A stretch of 64,000 nucleotides of DNA, taken from contig NZ_VCJS01000009.1 of the NCBI RefSeq assembly GCF_005893125.1, positions 1 through 64,000 of the forward strand. Reading direction: 5' to 3'. Positions 1-10,571 of this stretch are shown piece after piece. The number at the start of each line of letters is the position of its first letter. The first letter of the stretch is position 1. Origin of the DNA: Nonomuraea basaltis (lineage in GTDB: Bacteria > Actinomycetota > Actinomycetes > Streptosporangiales > Streptosporangiaceae). The notes under the pieces are model-generated. The model saw nothing but the letters and a program-made list of their open reading frames with translations. It was not told the DNA's origin and did no database searches. The position numbers were made by a program, and so were the translations under genes.

Positions 1-4
1 GGGT

Positions 5-1228
5 CTAGGGAGTTGACAGTGCCTCTGTTGGGGAAAGGCGGGAGGCGCGGATGGCGGGGTAGAGGCCGGCCATGGCGCCGATGGCCAGGGTCGCCGCGAG
101 GCCGCCGATGGTGGCCCAGGCGGGCACCACCGATGGCCAGCCACTGTAGAACGCGTACCCCATGGTGACGGCGGTGCCCAGGAGGATTCCGCCACCTCCG
201 CCCATCGCGGACAGGAGCAGCGACTCCGCCAGGAACTGGGTGCGGATCTGGCCCCGGGTCGCCCCGAGCGAGCGGCGCAGGCCGATCTCCGCGCGGCGTT
301 CCAGCACCGAGATGACCATGGTGTTGGCCACCCCGACGCCGCCCACGAGCAGGGCCACCGCGCCCACGCCCAGCAGCAGGTTGGCGAAGGCCTGGCTGGT
401 CGCCTGCTTGGCGGCCAGGGCGTCGGACGGGCGGGAGACGTCCACCTCGTTCGGCGCCTCCGGGTTGGCGGTGCCGGCCAGGACCTGGCGTACCGCCTCC
501 AGCTTGGGCTCCTCCGCGCGGGTGTAGAGGATGGTCGGGTGGCCGTCGAAGTCCAGCCGCTCCTCCGCCACCGGCCAGCCGACCATGACCCCGCTGTCCA
601 GGTCCGTGGCGAGCGCGACCGGGTTCAGCACGCCGACGACGGTGAACCGCTGGCCACCCACGATGACCTGCGTGTCCGGGCCGGCCGAGCCGATGCCGAG
701 CCGCTGGGCGGCGGCCGAGCCGAGCACGGCGGCCGGGTAGCGTTCGGTGGCCTGGTTGAGCCAGGTCCCGCTGCGCAGCGTGGCGCCGACGGTGGCGGGC
801 AGATCGAGGCTGGCGGCGTAGGTGTTGATGCCGCCGGTCTGGGCCTCGGGGATCTCCTCGGACCGGTAGACCTTGGCCTCGGAGACCTTCCCGATCGACG
901 AGACCTCCTCGACGGGGCCGATCCGCGCGATCATCGCCTCGGCGTCCCTCGGCATCTGCGCCGCCTCGCCCGTCAGCGTGGTGCCCGACGAGACGGTGAG
1001 CAGGTTGGTGCCGAGGGAGGAGAGCGTACGGTCGAGCTCGGCGCCCGAGGAGGACGACAGCCCGACCACGGCGACCATGGCCGCGATGCCGATGGCGATG
1101 CCGAGCGCGGACAGGAACGCGCGCAGCGGCCGGGTGCGCAGGCCGATCGCGCCGACCCGCATCACGTCGCGCGGCCGCATCCTGGCCGGGGCCGGCTTCG
1201 GCCGCCGCATCTCGACGGCGGCCATCAC
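5..1228 (-). CDS. MacB-type ABC transporter permease (FtsX family)
   Basis: Membrane subunit of a MacAB-like export or envelope-maintenance complex. The 407-residue product has the MacB layout: a first membrane segment at about residues 36-56 ([14 protein letters not shown]), a large extracytoplasmic domain, then three membrane segments in the last 130 residues, ending in [11 protein letters not shown], the usual FtsX tail. It is the last gene of a four-gene minus-strand operon; its start (GTG at 1228 or ATG at 1225) overlaps the stop of the ATPase gene, so translation is probably coupled. The stop codon lies at bases 5-7, so the gene is complete. Substrate is unknown. Family assignment is firm. 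Confidence 0.93.
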   Translation of the reverse strand: MMAAVEMRRPKPAPARMRPRDVMRVGAIGLRTRPLRAFLSALGIAIGIAAMVAVVGLSSSSGAELDRTLSSLGTNLLTVSSGTTLTGEAAQMPRDAEAMIARIGPVEEVSSIGKVSEAKVYRSEEIPEAQTGGINTYAASLDLPATVGATLRSGTWLNQATERYPAAVLGSAAAQRLGIGSAGPDTQVIVGGQRFTVVGVLNPVALATDLDSGVMVGWPVAEERLDFDGHPTILYTRAEEPKLEAVRQVLAGTANPEAPNEVDVSRPSDALAAKQATSQAFANLLLGVGAVALLVGGVGVANTMVISVLERRAEIGLRRSLGATRGQIRTQFLAESLLLSAMGGGGGILLGTAVTMGYAFYSGWPSVVPAWATIGGLAATLAIGAMAGLYPAIRASRLSPTEALSTP

Positions 1229-1935
1229 GCCACCCCGGATTCGGCCAGGGATTGGCTGGGCGTGGCGGAGTCCGCGATGATCTCGCCGTCGCGCATGCTC
1301 ACCTGCCGGGGCAGGCTGGCGGCGATCTCCCGGTCGTGAGTGATGATCACGATCGTGGTGCCGCTCGCGTTCAGCTCGTGCAGCAGCTCCATCACCCCCG
1401 TTCCCGACACCGAGTCCAGCGCGCCGGTCGGCTCGTCGGCCAGGAGCAGCGGCGGGTCGCCCGCCACGGCCCTGGCGATGGCGACGCGCTGGCGCTCGCC
1501 GCCGGACAGCTCGTGCGGCTCGTGGTCCATCCGGTGCCCGAGCCCCACCCGCTCGAGCGCGACCGCCGCGCGGCGGCGCCGCTCGGCCCGGCTCAGGCCG
1601 GTGTAGACGAGGCCGTCGGCCACGTTGTCGAGTGCCGGTACCTTCGCGGCGAGGTGGAAGGACTGGAAGACGAAGCCGATCGTGGTGGCCCGCAGCGCGG
1701 AGAGCTGGTTGTCGGACAGCTTGGACACGTCGTACCCGTCGATGTGGATGGTCCCGGAGGACGGCCGGTCGAGGGTGCCGACGACGTGGAGCATCGTCGA
1801 CTTCCCCGACCCGGACGGGCCGACGATGGCGACGAGCTCGCCGTGCTGGATCCGCAGCGACACCGACTTCAGCGCCGCCACGCCGCCGGGGTAGGTCCTG
1901 GACACGTCCGTCAGCTCGATCATGGGGTACGTCAC
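1225..1935 (-). CDS. ABC transporter ATP-binding protein (MacB/LolD type)
   Basis: Energises the neighbouring permease. The 236-residue protein carries Walker [10 protein letters not shown] (about residue 39), signature [14 protein letters not shown] (about 143) and Walker [13 protein letters not shown] (about 163), with the His of the switch in IITHD. The [12 protein letters not shown] form is typical of the MacB/LolD subfamily. Start is GTG at 1935 overlapping the adaptor stop by 4 bases; an in-frame ATG at 1923 is an alternative that would shorten the protein by four residues. Second-last gene of the operon lipoprotein, adaptor, ATPase, permease. Confidence 0.95.
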   Translation of the reverse strand: MTYPMIELTDVSRTYPGGVAALKSVSLRIQHGELVAIVGPSGSGKSTMLHVVGTLDRPSSGTIHIDGYDVSKLSDNQLSALRATTIGFVFQSFHLAAKVPALDNVADGLVYTGLSRAERRRRAAVALERVGLGHRMDHEPHELSGGERQRVAIARAVAGDPPLLLADEPTGALDSVSGTGVMELLHELNASGTTIVIITHDREIAASLPRQVSMRDGEIIADSATPSQSLAESGVA

Positions 1936-3074
1936 TTCGGCATCCCCACCGTCATGCCCTCGGTGAGCCCGTCGCCCTTGACCTCGACCCGCCCACCTGC
2001 GAACAATCCCGTTTCAATTGCGATATATCGGGACTTGCCGCCTTCGATGACCTCCAGGCCGAACCCGCCCTCCTGCAGCGCCACCAGCGCCGCCACCGGC
2101 ACCGTCAGCACGTTCTTACGCTGCGACGCCGTGAACGTCACGTCCACCGACGCCTTGTCGAGCCCCTTGGCGGACTTGGAATCGCCGATCGAGACCAGCG
2201 CCTCGACCCGCGTCTCGGGGTCGGCGTTCTGGCTCTCGCCCGGCACGATGACCGTGGCGACCTCCGTGACCTTGCCCTTGACACTCTTGCCGTCCGGCAG
2301 CGTCACCTCGACCTTGGCCCCTTTCTTGGCCATCCGCTGGTCCTCGGCCTCCAGCTGGACGGTGACGACCTTGGACGTGCCGGTGTAGGTGAGGATCTTC
2401 TGGCCCGGGGCGGTCGGCTGGCCCTTCTCGGCCTCCAGGCTCTCCACCCGTACCTTGCCGGGGGCGAAGACGATCCGGCCCAGCTCGACTACGCCGGTCT
2501 CCCCCAGGCCGCGGTCGTCCTGCCATTCCATGACGGCCTCGGCCGTGTCGTAGGTGTACTCGTCGTCGACCGTGAAGCCGTCGTAGCCGAGCTTGCTGAG
2601 GTTCCGCTCCAGGTTCTCGACGTCCTTGCCCTCCGCGCCGATCTTGAGGTCGCGGTAGGCGGGCGTGTCGCCGTACATGAGCATCACCGGCTCGTTGTCC
2701 ACCCGGTACAGCGACTTCCCGCGCGTGATCGTCGCGCCGCTTTCGGGCAGCCAGGTGATCGTGCCGGGCTTCCTGCTCGTCGCCGTGGTCACCGGGCCGT
2801 AGCCGAGCTCGCCGTCGGCGTCCGTGGTGTCGTTCAGGGTCTGCCTTTCGACCGTGGCGGTGGCCGGAGGCAGGGCGGCGGCCGGCTGTGTGGGGCCGGA
2901 GCCGCCCTCCAGCAGGCCCGCGCTGTTCACCGCCACGAACCCGCCGCCCGCGGCGACCAGCACGATGAGGAGCACGGCGACCGCCTTGCCCCGCCCGCGG
3001 CGGCGGTTCCGAGAGGGCGTCGCGTCCGGCTCCGCCCTTCCGTCAAGGGTGACCCTCTCCGTTGCTGGGCCCAT
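1932..3074 (-). CDS. Membrane-anchored efflux adaptor with peptidoglycan-binding-like domain
   Basis: Periplasmic-adaptor (HlyD/MacA-like) partner of the ABC transporter. The 380-residue product has an Arg-rich cytoplasmic start, one membrane anchor at about residues 27-50 ([19 protein letters not shown]), a region like PG_binding_1 around residues 150-200 ([16 protein letters not shown] then [11 protein letters not shown]), and a C-terminal beta-barrel region with LTVPVAALV. The ATG at 3074 is chosen over the TTG one codon upstream because GGGAGG lies about seven bases before it; it overlaps the upstream TGA as TGATG. This adaptor type next to MacB-like genes is common in actinomycetes. Confidence 0.88.
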   Translation of the reverse strand: MGPATERVTLDGRAEPDATPSRNRRRGRGKAVAVLLIVLVAAGGGFVAVNSAGLLEGGSGPTQPAAALPPATATVERQTLNDTTDADGELGYGPVTTATSRKPGTITWLPESGATITRGKSLYRVDNEPVMLMYGDTPAYRDLKIGAEGKDVENLERNLSKLGYDGFTVDDEYTYDTAEAVMEWQDDRGLGETGVVELGRIVFAPGKVRVESLEAEKGQPTAPGQKILTYTGTSKVVTVQLEAEDQRMAKKGAKVEVTLPDGKSVKGKVTEVATVIVPGESQNADPETRVEALVSIGDSKSAKGLDKASVDVTFTASQRKNVLTVPVAALVALQEGGFGLEVIEGGKSRYIAIETGLFAGGRVEVKGDGLTEGMTVGMPK

Positions 3075-3589
3075 CAATTACCTCCCATCCCGGCCTCGGC
3101 CATCTCCTTCTGGCACTTCTCCTGAGCCGGCTTGAAGTCGGGGTCCTCGCCGACGTCGCCGGTGATGCGCATGTTGCCGCCCTCGGGGTCGGGGTAGCTC
3201 TCCACGCCGTTGTCGCGCATGCACTGCGCGACCTTGCGCAGGGCCTCGGCCCTCTTGGGGTCGCCGCCTCCCGCCCGCTGGCCGCTCGGGGCGTATTGCT
3301 TGCAGGCCTCCTGGGCCTTCTTCATCGTCTCCTGGGGCGTGTTCTTGTCGAGCCTGAGCATGACGCCCTTGCCCGGCTCGGGGTCGTCCATGTCGATGCC
3401 GTTCTCGCGCATGCACTGGGCGTACTTGAGCGCCTTCTCGTGCGGGTCTTCGCTCGGCTTCGCGCTGGCCGCCGCCTGGGGGCCGGTGCCGCTCACCGAC
3501 GCCACGTCGGAGCCGCCGCCGTCGTCGGAGCCGCAACCGGCCAGGAGCAGGGTGGCCGCGGCGAGTGCGGTGAGGACTCGTCCTCGCAT
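3074..3589 (-). CDS. Lipoprotein with duplicated CMR-NG motif
   Basis: First gene of the efflux operon, 171 residues. It has a lipoprotein signal with lipobox LLAGC, lipidated at Cys19. The mature part contains two related segments, YAQCMRENGIDMDDP and VAQCMRDNGVESYPDP, each followed by a further Cys (EACKQ and EKCQK), suggesting two copies of a small disulfide-bonded module. The ATG at 3589 is preceded by GGAGGAGA at good spacing; a longer reading frame back to 3691 lacks this and would bury the signal peptide. Function is unknown; position in front of the adaptor suggests a sensor or accessory lipoprotein of the exporter. Shares its upstream region with the divergent two-component genes. 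Confidence 0.85.
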   Translation of the reverse strand: MRGRVLTALAAATLLLAGCGSDDGGGSDVASVSGTGPQAAASAKPSEDPHEKALKYAQCMRENGIDMDDPEPGKGVMLRLDKNTPQETMKKAQEACKQYAPSGQRAGGGDPKRAEALRKVAQCMRDNGVESYPDPEGGNMRITGDVGEDPDFKPAQEKCQKEMAEAGMGGN

Positions 3590-3739
3590 GAATGTCTCCT
3601 CCGTCGAATGAACATCGTTCGAGGAGAGATGCAATAGGGGCCGCTGTTTCCTCAGCGTTTCCGTCCGCGGCTTATTCTGACCAAATGCCACCTAGGCCAC
3701 ACTCAGCTCTGTAAGCGGATGAAAGGGCCTAGGTACGCC

Positions 3740-4396
3740 ATGCGGGTGCTGGTGGTTGAGGACGAGCGCATGCTCGCCGACGCGATTGCCGAGTGGCTGC
3801 GTGAGGAGACCCACGCGGTCGATCTGGCACACGACGGCGAGGCCGCGCTGGAGCGGATCGCCGTGAACGACTACGACGTGGTCGTGCTGGACCGGGACCT
3901 GCCGCGCGTACACGGCGACGAGGTGTGCAGGGAGCTGGTCGCGTCGGACTCCGACGCGCGGGTGCTGATGCTGACGGCCGCCGCCCAGCTCGACGACCGA
4001 GTCATGGGGCTGTCGATGGGGGCCGACGACTACCTGTCGAAGCCGTTCGCGTTCCCGGAGCTGGCCGCCCGCGTCCTGGCGCTGGGGCGGCGCTCGCGGC
4101 CGGCGGCGCCGCCGGTGCTGCGCAGGGCCGGGATCACGCTGGACCCGGCGCGCAGGGAGGTGTTCAGGGACGGGCGCTTCGTGCCGCTGTCGAAGAAGGA
4201 GTTCGCGGTGCTGGCGGAGCTGATGCGCGCGGGCGGCAGTGTCGTCTCGGCCGAGCAGCTCCTGGAGAAGGCGTGGGACGAGCACGCCGACCCGTTCACG
4301 GGCGCGGTCCGGCTCACCGTTCTCAAGCTGCGCCGCAAGCTCGCCGACCCGCCGGTCGTGGAGACCGTGCCGGGGGTCGGGTACCGGATCACATGA
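3740..4396 (+). CDS. OmpR/PhoB-family response regulator
   Basis: DNA-binding response regulator of 218 residues. Receiver domain begins MRVLVVEDE, with phosphoacceptor Asp51 in VVVLDRDLPRV, Thr in LMLTAA and Lys in YLSKPF; the C-terminal winged helix (about residues 125-218) ends VETVPGVGYRIT, the usual OmpR-type tail. An in-frame ATG 21 bases upstream exists, but the chosen start fits the family N-terminus. The stop overlaps the kinase start as ATGA. Divergent from the efflux operon across about 150 bases, so regulation of that operon is likely. Confidence 0.94.
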   Translation: MRVLVVEDERMLADAIAEWLREETHAVDLAHDGEAALERIAVNDYDVVVLDRDLPRVHGDEVCRELVASDSDARVLMLTAAAQLDDRVMGLSMGADDYLSKPFAFPELAARVLALGRRSRPAAPPVLRRAGITLDPARREVFRDGRFVPLSKKEFAVLAELMRAGGSVVSAEQLLEKAWDEHADPFTGAVRLTVLKLRRKLADPPVVETVPGVGYRIT

Positions 4397-5616
4397 GCCT
4401 GGCGCGGCCGTCCTTACTGACCCGGCTCGCGCCGCAGCCGACGCTGCGGCTGCGGCTCACCCTCGTGTACGGCGCCGTCTTCATGCTCGCCGGGCTGGCG
4501 CTGCTCGGCGTCACCTATCTGCTGTTCAACCAGCAGCTGACGCAGTCGTTCGAGAGCCGGTTCACGGCCGAGCCGGGCAAGACCAAGCAGCTGTTCCTGG
4601 TCAAGGACGGCGTCATGCTCAGGGGCGAGGACGCGCTCGAGTGGATGCGGCAGCAAGAGGCGGAGCTGCGCAGCGCCGCCGTCACCTCGCTGCTCACGCA
4701 GGGCGCGATCGCGCTGGTCGTGGTCGGCGGCGCGGCGGTGGGCGCCGGATGGGTGGTCGCGGGCCGGGTGCTGGCCCCGCTGCACCAGGTCACCGACACG
4801 GCGCGCAAGATCGCCGCCGCTCCCATGGCCGAGCGCGGCCTGCACGAGCGGATCGCTCTGGAAGGGCCGGAGGACGAGGTCAAGAACCTCGCGGACACGT
4901 TCGACACCATGGTGGAGCGGCTGGACCACTCCTTCGACGGGCAGCGCAGGTTCGTCGCGAACGCCTCGCACGAGCTGCGCACGCCGCTGACGCTCAACCG
5001 GGCGCTGGTCGAGCTGGCCATGTACCGCCGTACGGCCTCGCCCGACGTCAAGGAGCTGGGCGAGAGCCTGCTGGAGATCAACGCCCGGCACGAGCGGCTC
5101 ATCTCCGGGCTGCTGCTGCTGGCCAGGTCGGAGCAGGAGATCGCGGACCGGTCGCCGGTCGACCTGGCCGACGTGGTGACGCACGTGGTCCGGCAGACCG
5201 CCCCGGCCGCCGCCGAGGCGAAGCTCACCGTGTACGAGGTGACCGCCCAGGCGCCCACCACCGGGGACGCGCTGCTGCTCGAACGGCTGGTGCACAACCT
5301 GGTCGAGAACGGTATCCGGTACAACGTGGACGACGGCACCGGGTGGGTGCGGGTGGTGAGCCGTACCGTGTCGGGGGGGAAGGTCGAGGTGGAGGTCAGC
5401 AACACCGGGCCGGACGTGCCGCCGTACGATGTGCCGCTGCTCTTCAAGCCCTTCCACCGGCACGGCGCCGAGCGCGTGGTCACCGCGCCGAGCGCGGGGC
5501 TGGGGCTGTCGATCGTGCGGTCGGTGGCGCTCGCGCACGGCGGCGACGTCAGGGCGCGGCCCCGCGAGGGCGGCGGCCTGGTGGTGACCGCCGCTCTCCC
5601 CCGCGCCCATCACTAG
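4393..5616 (+). CDS. Sensor histidine kinase with HAMP domain
   Basis: Partner kinase of the preceding regulator, 407 residues. Membrane segments at about residues 19-44 and 97-125 flank a short extracytoplasmic sensor; HAMP follows (RVLAPLHQVTDTARKIAA). H-box is FVANASHELRTPLT with His193; N-box NLVENGIRYN and G-box AGLGLSIVR are intact, so the enzyme should be active. Only about 45 residues lie outside the membrane between the two segments, so it may sense membrane or partner-protein state. Starts inside the regulator stop codon (ATGA). Confidence 0.94.
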   Translation: MSLARPSLLTRLAPQPTLRLRLTLVYGAVFMLAGLALLGVTYLLFNQQLTQSFESRFTAEPGKTKQLFLVKDGVMLRGEDALEWMRQQEAELRSAAVTSLLTQGAIALVVVGGAAVGAGWVVAGRVLAPLHQVTDTARKIAAAPMAERGLHERIALEGPEDEVKNLADTFDTMVERLDHSFDGQRRFVANASHELRTPLTLNRALVELAMYRRTASPDVKELGESLLEINARHERLISGLLLLARSEQEIADRSPVDLADVVTHVVRQTAPAAAEAKLTVYEVTAQAPTTGDALLLERLVHNLVENGIRYNVDDGTGWVRVVSRTVSGGKVEVEVSNTGPDVPPYDVPLLFKPFHRHGAERVVTAPSAGLGLSIVRSVALAHGGDVRARPREGGGLVVTAALPRAHH

Positions 5617-5703
5617 GCGATCGAGCCGGCAGCACGGTCGGCCCCGCGGGTGAGCATCCCGTCCATCAGCCTGAGACGCCGCCGATCCGGGCCCTGACCG
5701 GGC

Positions 5704-6198
5704 TCAGCTGACGCAGTCCTGCGTGTCGAGCCCGATGGACACCCCCTCGAGCTCACCCTTCGAGTTGGGGAAGAAAGCGTAGTAGGCCTTGGGGCTGCGA
5801 GGGACGGAGACGTAGGGGATCCCGCCCGCCGAGGTCTTCAGGCGGGGGTAGGCCCTCTTGACCTGCTTCATCGTGGAGCCGATGCCGATGCCCTCGGGCG
5901 TCTTGACGCTCTTCGGGGCGGCGATCACGGCCACGCCGCGTTTCTTGGAGATGTACAGGCCCACGCTGTTCTTGCCGGTGGGGTGCGCCTTCAGGTCCCA
6001 GCCTGAGCAGGAGCCCGTCCCGGCGGCCTGTTTGAGCACGATCTTCCCGGTGGCCTTGGCCTTCTTCGCGCTCATCCCGAGCTTGACCTTGCCGTAGCCG
6101 TACGGCCCCAACGTGGTCTTCGCGGTCTGGGCTAGCGCGGGCGTGCCGGCGAGGAGCAACGCCCCGCCTGCCAGGATCACAACGAGCGCATTTCTCAT
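5704..6198 (-). CDS. Small secreted protein of unknown function
   Basis: Product of 164 residues with a Sec signal peptide (MRNALVVILAGGALLLAG then APALAQT-like AxA cleavage region). Mature part opens with LGPYGYGKVKLGMSAKKAKATGK, resembling small actinomycete secreted proteins that begin with a G-x-V-x-LGM-S element; two Cys (in GTGSCSGW and DTQDCVS) could pair. ATG at 6198 is chosen because AAGGAAGG precedes it and it overlaps the stop of the MFS gene as ATGA. A much longer open frame upstream is a shadow of the MFS gene. Convergent with the histidine kinase gene across 87 bases. Confidence 0.8.
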   Translation of the reverse strand: MRNALVVILAGGALLLAGTPALAQTAKTTLGPYGYGKVKLGMSAKKAKATGKIVLKQAAGTGSCSGWDLKAHPTGKNSVGLYISKKRGVAVIAAPKSVKTPEGIGIGSTMKQVKRAYPRLKTSAGGIPYVSVPRSPKAYYAFFPNSKGELEGVSIGLDTQDCVS

Positions 6199-7517
6199 GA
6201 CGGCCTTCCTTGTCGTCGCGAACCGGACCCCTGTTTCGAGTGCCGCTCGCGACGAGAAGTTCGACGCCATTCCGTATCCGTATCGGCCTCGCGCGTCGGC
6301 GTGCCACGGACGCGCCACACCGACGGCGCCAGCAGCGTGGCGGCCGTGATGAGGACGGCCGTCGCGGCGCCCGCGGCCAGGACGGGGCGGGTGCCGAGCA
6401 GCGCTGCCGCGGGGCCGGCCAGGCCCATGCCGAGCGGTGCGGCCACGAGCGAGCCGAGCATGGTCACAGAGGTCGCGCGGGCCACGAACCGTTCGGGGAG
6501 GTGCTGTTGCAGCGCGGTGGTCTGCAGGACGTTGTAGACCACGACCTGCGCGCCGGCCGCCATCGCCGCGAGCACGAGGTGCCAGACCTCGGCGGGCACC
6601 GCCAGCAGGGCCGGGAACGGCGCCATCAGGAGGAAGACCAGGATCGCCGCCACCATGGGACGTCCGGGCCTCCAGCGGGCGCTGAGCAACCCTCCGGCGA
6701 GGCCGCCGGCGGCGTACGCGATGCCGATCGCCGACCAGGCCGGAGCCCCGCCCAGGTGCTGCTCGGCGACGTACGGGCCGAGCACCAGGATCGGAGCGAC
6801 CACGATCACGTTGGTGACCGCGACGTGGATCGTCCAGACCCACAGCCAGGTGTGCCGCCGCACCTCCGCGATCCCGCCGCCGATGCTGGCCAGCAACCCG
6901 CCCTGCTTCCCGGGGCGCTCGGCGGTGAGGGTCCGGGGAAGCCGGTAGAGGAAGGCCGCGCTCACCAGGAACGTCAGGGCGTCGGCCAGGATCGCCCAGC
7001 CCGGTCCGGCCAGCGCCACCAAGGCTCCGGCCGCGCCCAGCGCCAGGATCGAGGACGCGCTCCGGGAGATCGAGATGAGGGAGTTGGCCGCCTGCACGCG
7101 TTCCTTGCCGGCCAGCGAGGCGATCAGCCCCACGGCGGCCGGGTTGAAGAACGCCGATCCCGCGCCGGCGACGAGCTGCAGGACCACCAGCATCCAGATG
7201 TGCGCGGTGCCCGTCAGCAGCAGCGCCGCCGTCACGCCGTGCGCCGCGAAACGGGTCAGGTCGGCGATCAGCATGACGGCACGGCGTGAGAAGCGGTCGC
7301 CGACCGCGCCGCCCAGCAGGGTCAGCAGGACGATGGGCAGCCGGGTGCTCAGCACCACGATCCCCAGGTCGACCGGCGATCCGGTGAGGCCGAGCACGGC
7401 GAACGCGATCGCGATCGGCGTCAGCGAGTCGCCGAAGGCGGAGGCCGTCTGGCCCAGGTAGTAGCGGCGGAAGTCACGGACCGCCAGCGGCGCGAACATC
7501 GACCAGGCCGAGCTCAC
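6195..7517 (-). CDS. MFS transporter (EntS/MFS_3-like)
   Basis: Predicted drug or metabolite exporter of 440 residues with about twelve hydrophobic segments; the N-terminus FRRYYLGQTASAFGDSLTP and the loop GGAVGDRFSRRAVML match the enterobactin-exporter/MFS_3 type. Start is GTG at 7517, without a clear ribosome-binding site, so the true start is less sure. The C-terminal 40 residues are Arg-rich and polar. Stop overlaps the downstream secreted-protein gene (ATGA). A direct-repeat tract lies immediately upstream. Confidence 0.88.
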   Translation of the reverse strand: MSSAWSMFAPLAVRDFRRYYLGQTASAFGDSLTPIAIAFAVLGLTGSPVDLGIVVLSTRLPIVLLTLLGGAVGDRFSRRAVMLIADLTRFAAHGVTAALLLTGTAHIWMLVVLQLVAGAGSAFFNPAAVGLIASLAGKERVQAANSLISISRSASSILALGAAGALVALAGPGWAILADALTFLVSAAFLYRLPRTLTAERPGKQGGLLASIGGGIAEVRRHTWLWVWTIHVAVTNVIVVAPILVLGPYVAEQHLGGAPAWSAIGIAYAAGGLAGGLLSARWRPGRPMVAAILVFLLMAPFPALLAVPAEVWHLVLAAMAAGAQVVVYNVLQTTALQQHLPERFVARATSVTMLGSLVAAPLGMGLAGPAAALLGTRPVLAAGAATAVLITAATLLAPSVWRVRGTPTREADTDTEWRRTSRRERHSKQGSGSRRQGRPS

Positions 7518-7520
7518 AGA

Positions 7521-7620
7521 CCGCCGCCGGCATCCAGCGGCCCGGCCCCATGTCCGCCGCCGCCGGCATCCAGCGGTCCTGCCCCATGTCCGCCACCGCC
7601 GTCCAGCGGTCCGGCCTCAT
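7521..7620. repeat. Imperfect 33-36 bp tandem repeats upstream of the MFS gene
   Basis: Three imperfect copies of a 33-36 bp GC-rich unit sharing a core of the form CATCCAGCGG and CCCCATGTCC. On the minus strand they would encode a Gly-rich repeat (DAGGGGHGAGPL) inside a 75-codon frame at 7514-7741 whose stop overlaps the MFS GTG start. That frame has no convincing ribosome-binding site and an odd composition, so it is not called as a gene. No other gene was recognised in 7620-7858. Confidence 0.6.
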
Positions 7621-7858
7621 GGTCGCGGCCGAGTGGCCCATCCGCGTCGAGCACAGCGCACCTCATTCCAGCCGGTCCCCGCGACGTCGGCGCCCGGCCG
7701 TGGTGGCCGGGAAGATCCGTGGCCACCTTGCCAGGCCACACCGACAGAATCCGGCCGGTGCCGCACCGGCCGTGGTCAACGGCGCAGTACCGGCCGGTGG
7801 TCGATGTCGCGGCATCGGCAGCGGTGCTCGTTCCGGGGGCGGTTGCGGACGTCTCGTC

Positions 7859-8099
7859 CTACGGGCGGTCGCGTACGTAGTAGTGCCCGAGCGCGTCGTC
7901 GTACCTGCCGCTGGAACGGCAGCAGCGGCGGAAAGCGGCGTCCGGAGCCGCAGGGGCACAGGTCGTTGGCGCCGAGCTTCTCGATCAGCTCCTTGTCTCT
8001 GCCGACGCGCCGGTCGCCGCGCTTGACGTGGGTCTCGGTAAGGGGAACCCCCGGCGGCGCTTGCTGGTCGGCTCAAAAGGACATCTCGTCGCGGTCCAT
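7859..8099 (-). pseudogene. SEC-C zinc-motif small protein, frameshifted
   Basis: A small gene broken by three single-base indels, each in a short homopolymer: four A where three fit (8076-8079), four G where five fit (8042-8045) and three A where two fit (7932-7934). With these corrected, a 79-residue protein runs from the ATG at 8099, preceded by GAGGAGG, to the TAG at 7859, with [16 protein letters not shown] and [15 protein letters not shown], the CPCGSG...CC zinc motif of the SEC-C family. Either recent decay or homopolymer miscalls. The family call rests on the motif; the intact protein would be a short zinc-binding protein of unknown role. Confidence 0.75.
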
Positions 8100-8131
8100 G
8101 GCGGGCCTCCTCGATCCGTGGTCGACGCCGC

Positions 8132-8826
8132 TCACGATAGGCCGCCTGTACGCTGCCGCGCGATCGTTTTTCCGACCGGGGCGTAGTGCGAGTCGACGGC
8201 GGGCTGGCCGGTGTAGTTGGGGCCGGCCTGGTCGTCGGCGCCCAGGTAGCGGTAGGGGAGGTCGATGCGGGCGCCTCCGGTGCGGCTGATCCTTCGGCTA
8301 CGCCCGTCGTAGGCCAGGCCCGCTGCGCGGAGGGCCGTCGTCAGGCGGCGGCCGGCTGGGGCGCCGTCCGGTAGGCGGATGCTTCGGGCGTCGAAGTTCG
8401 CGACGAAGACGCCCTCGTCGGTGAGCCAGCCGGCGATCTTTGTGAGGAGGCCGAGCTTGTCGCCCACGTAGTGCAGGCCGTGGACGCAGGTGATGAGGTC
8501 GAAGCGGGTGCCGGGATGCCAGGTGGCCACAGAGGCGGTGATCAGGCGCAGCCTGGGGGTCTGGGTCGGCAGGTGAAGAGGTCGACCAGGTCCACGCCGA
8601 CGATCTCGGCGTCGTCTCCGAGCAGGGCGGCGGCCTCGTTGAGGGCGTTCGCCGTGCCGCAGCACAGGTCCAGCCGGCGGGTCGGCCTGCCGGGCGCGGC
8701 GCTGAGGACGTTGACGATGTCGATGCCCAGCTCGCGGTTGTAGCTCCGGAGGCGGCGCTCGCGGTTCATCAGTGAGTTGGCCACCACTGATGAGTTCTCG
8801 AGTTCATCGTCCGTGGTCAGAGGCAT
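8132..8826 (-). pseudogene. SAM-dependent methyltransferase, frameshifted
   Basis: Class I methyltransferase split over two frames. The 5' part (8826 to about 8575) begins MPLTTDDELENSS and has motif I LDLCCGTANAL and the acidic strand AEIVGVDLVDL. The 3' part (to 8132) continues with RLRLITASVATW, then FDLITCVHGLHYVGDKL and the late-strand motif GVFVANFDARS. One single-base indel near 8560-8578 separates the halves. Domain order and length (about 230 residues) are otherwise normal. Lies directly upstream of the broken SEC-C gene on the same strand. Confidence 0.75.
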
Positions 8827-8860
8827 GATCTCGACACTCTACGGGCGTTGCTGGCGATAG

Positions 8861-8875
8861 TGGAGATTTTCTCCA
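8861..8875. promoter_or_regulatory. Perfect palindrome TGGAGA-TTT-TCTCCA
   Basis: A 6-bp perfect inverted repeat with a 3-base spacer, in the 134-base divergent intergenic region between the methyltransferase remnant and the first Ser/Thr kinase. Could be an operator; could also be chance. No T-run follows, so a terminator is unlikely. Confidence 0.35.
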
Positions 8876-8960
8876 GCTAACTAACTTCACCACAAGTCCG
8901 AATATGAGTCGCTATCGTACGTAAAGATCCACCGCAACCGTCTCAGGAGTCACTTCTCTC

Positions 8961-10567
<1,607 letters not shown>

Positions 10568-10571
<4 letters not shown>

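Noticed and set aside
5617..5703. Terminator between the convergent histidine kinase and secreted-protein genes
   Set aside because: Only imperfect GC-rich pairings were seen and no clear hairpin with a T-run.
7514..7741. 75-codon Gly-rich repeat ORF whose stop overlaps the MFS start
   Set aside because: No ribosome-binding site, odd composition and driven by DNA repeats; reported only as a repeat.
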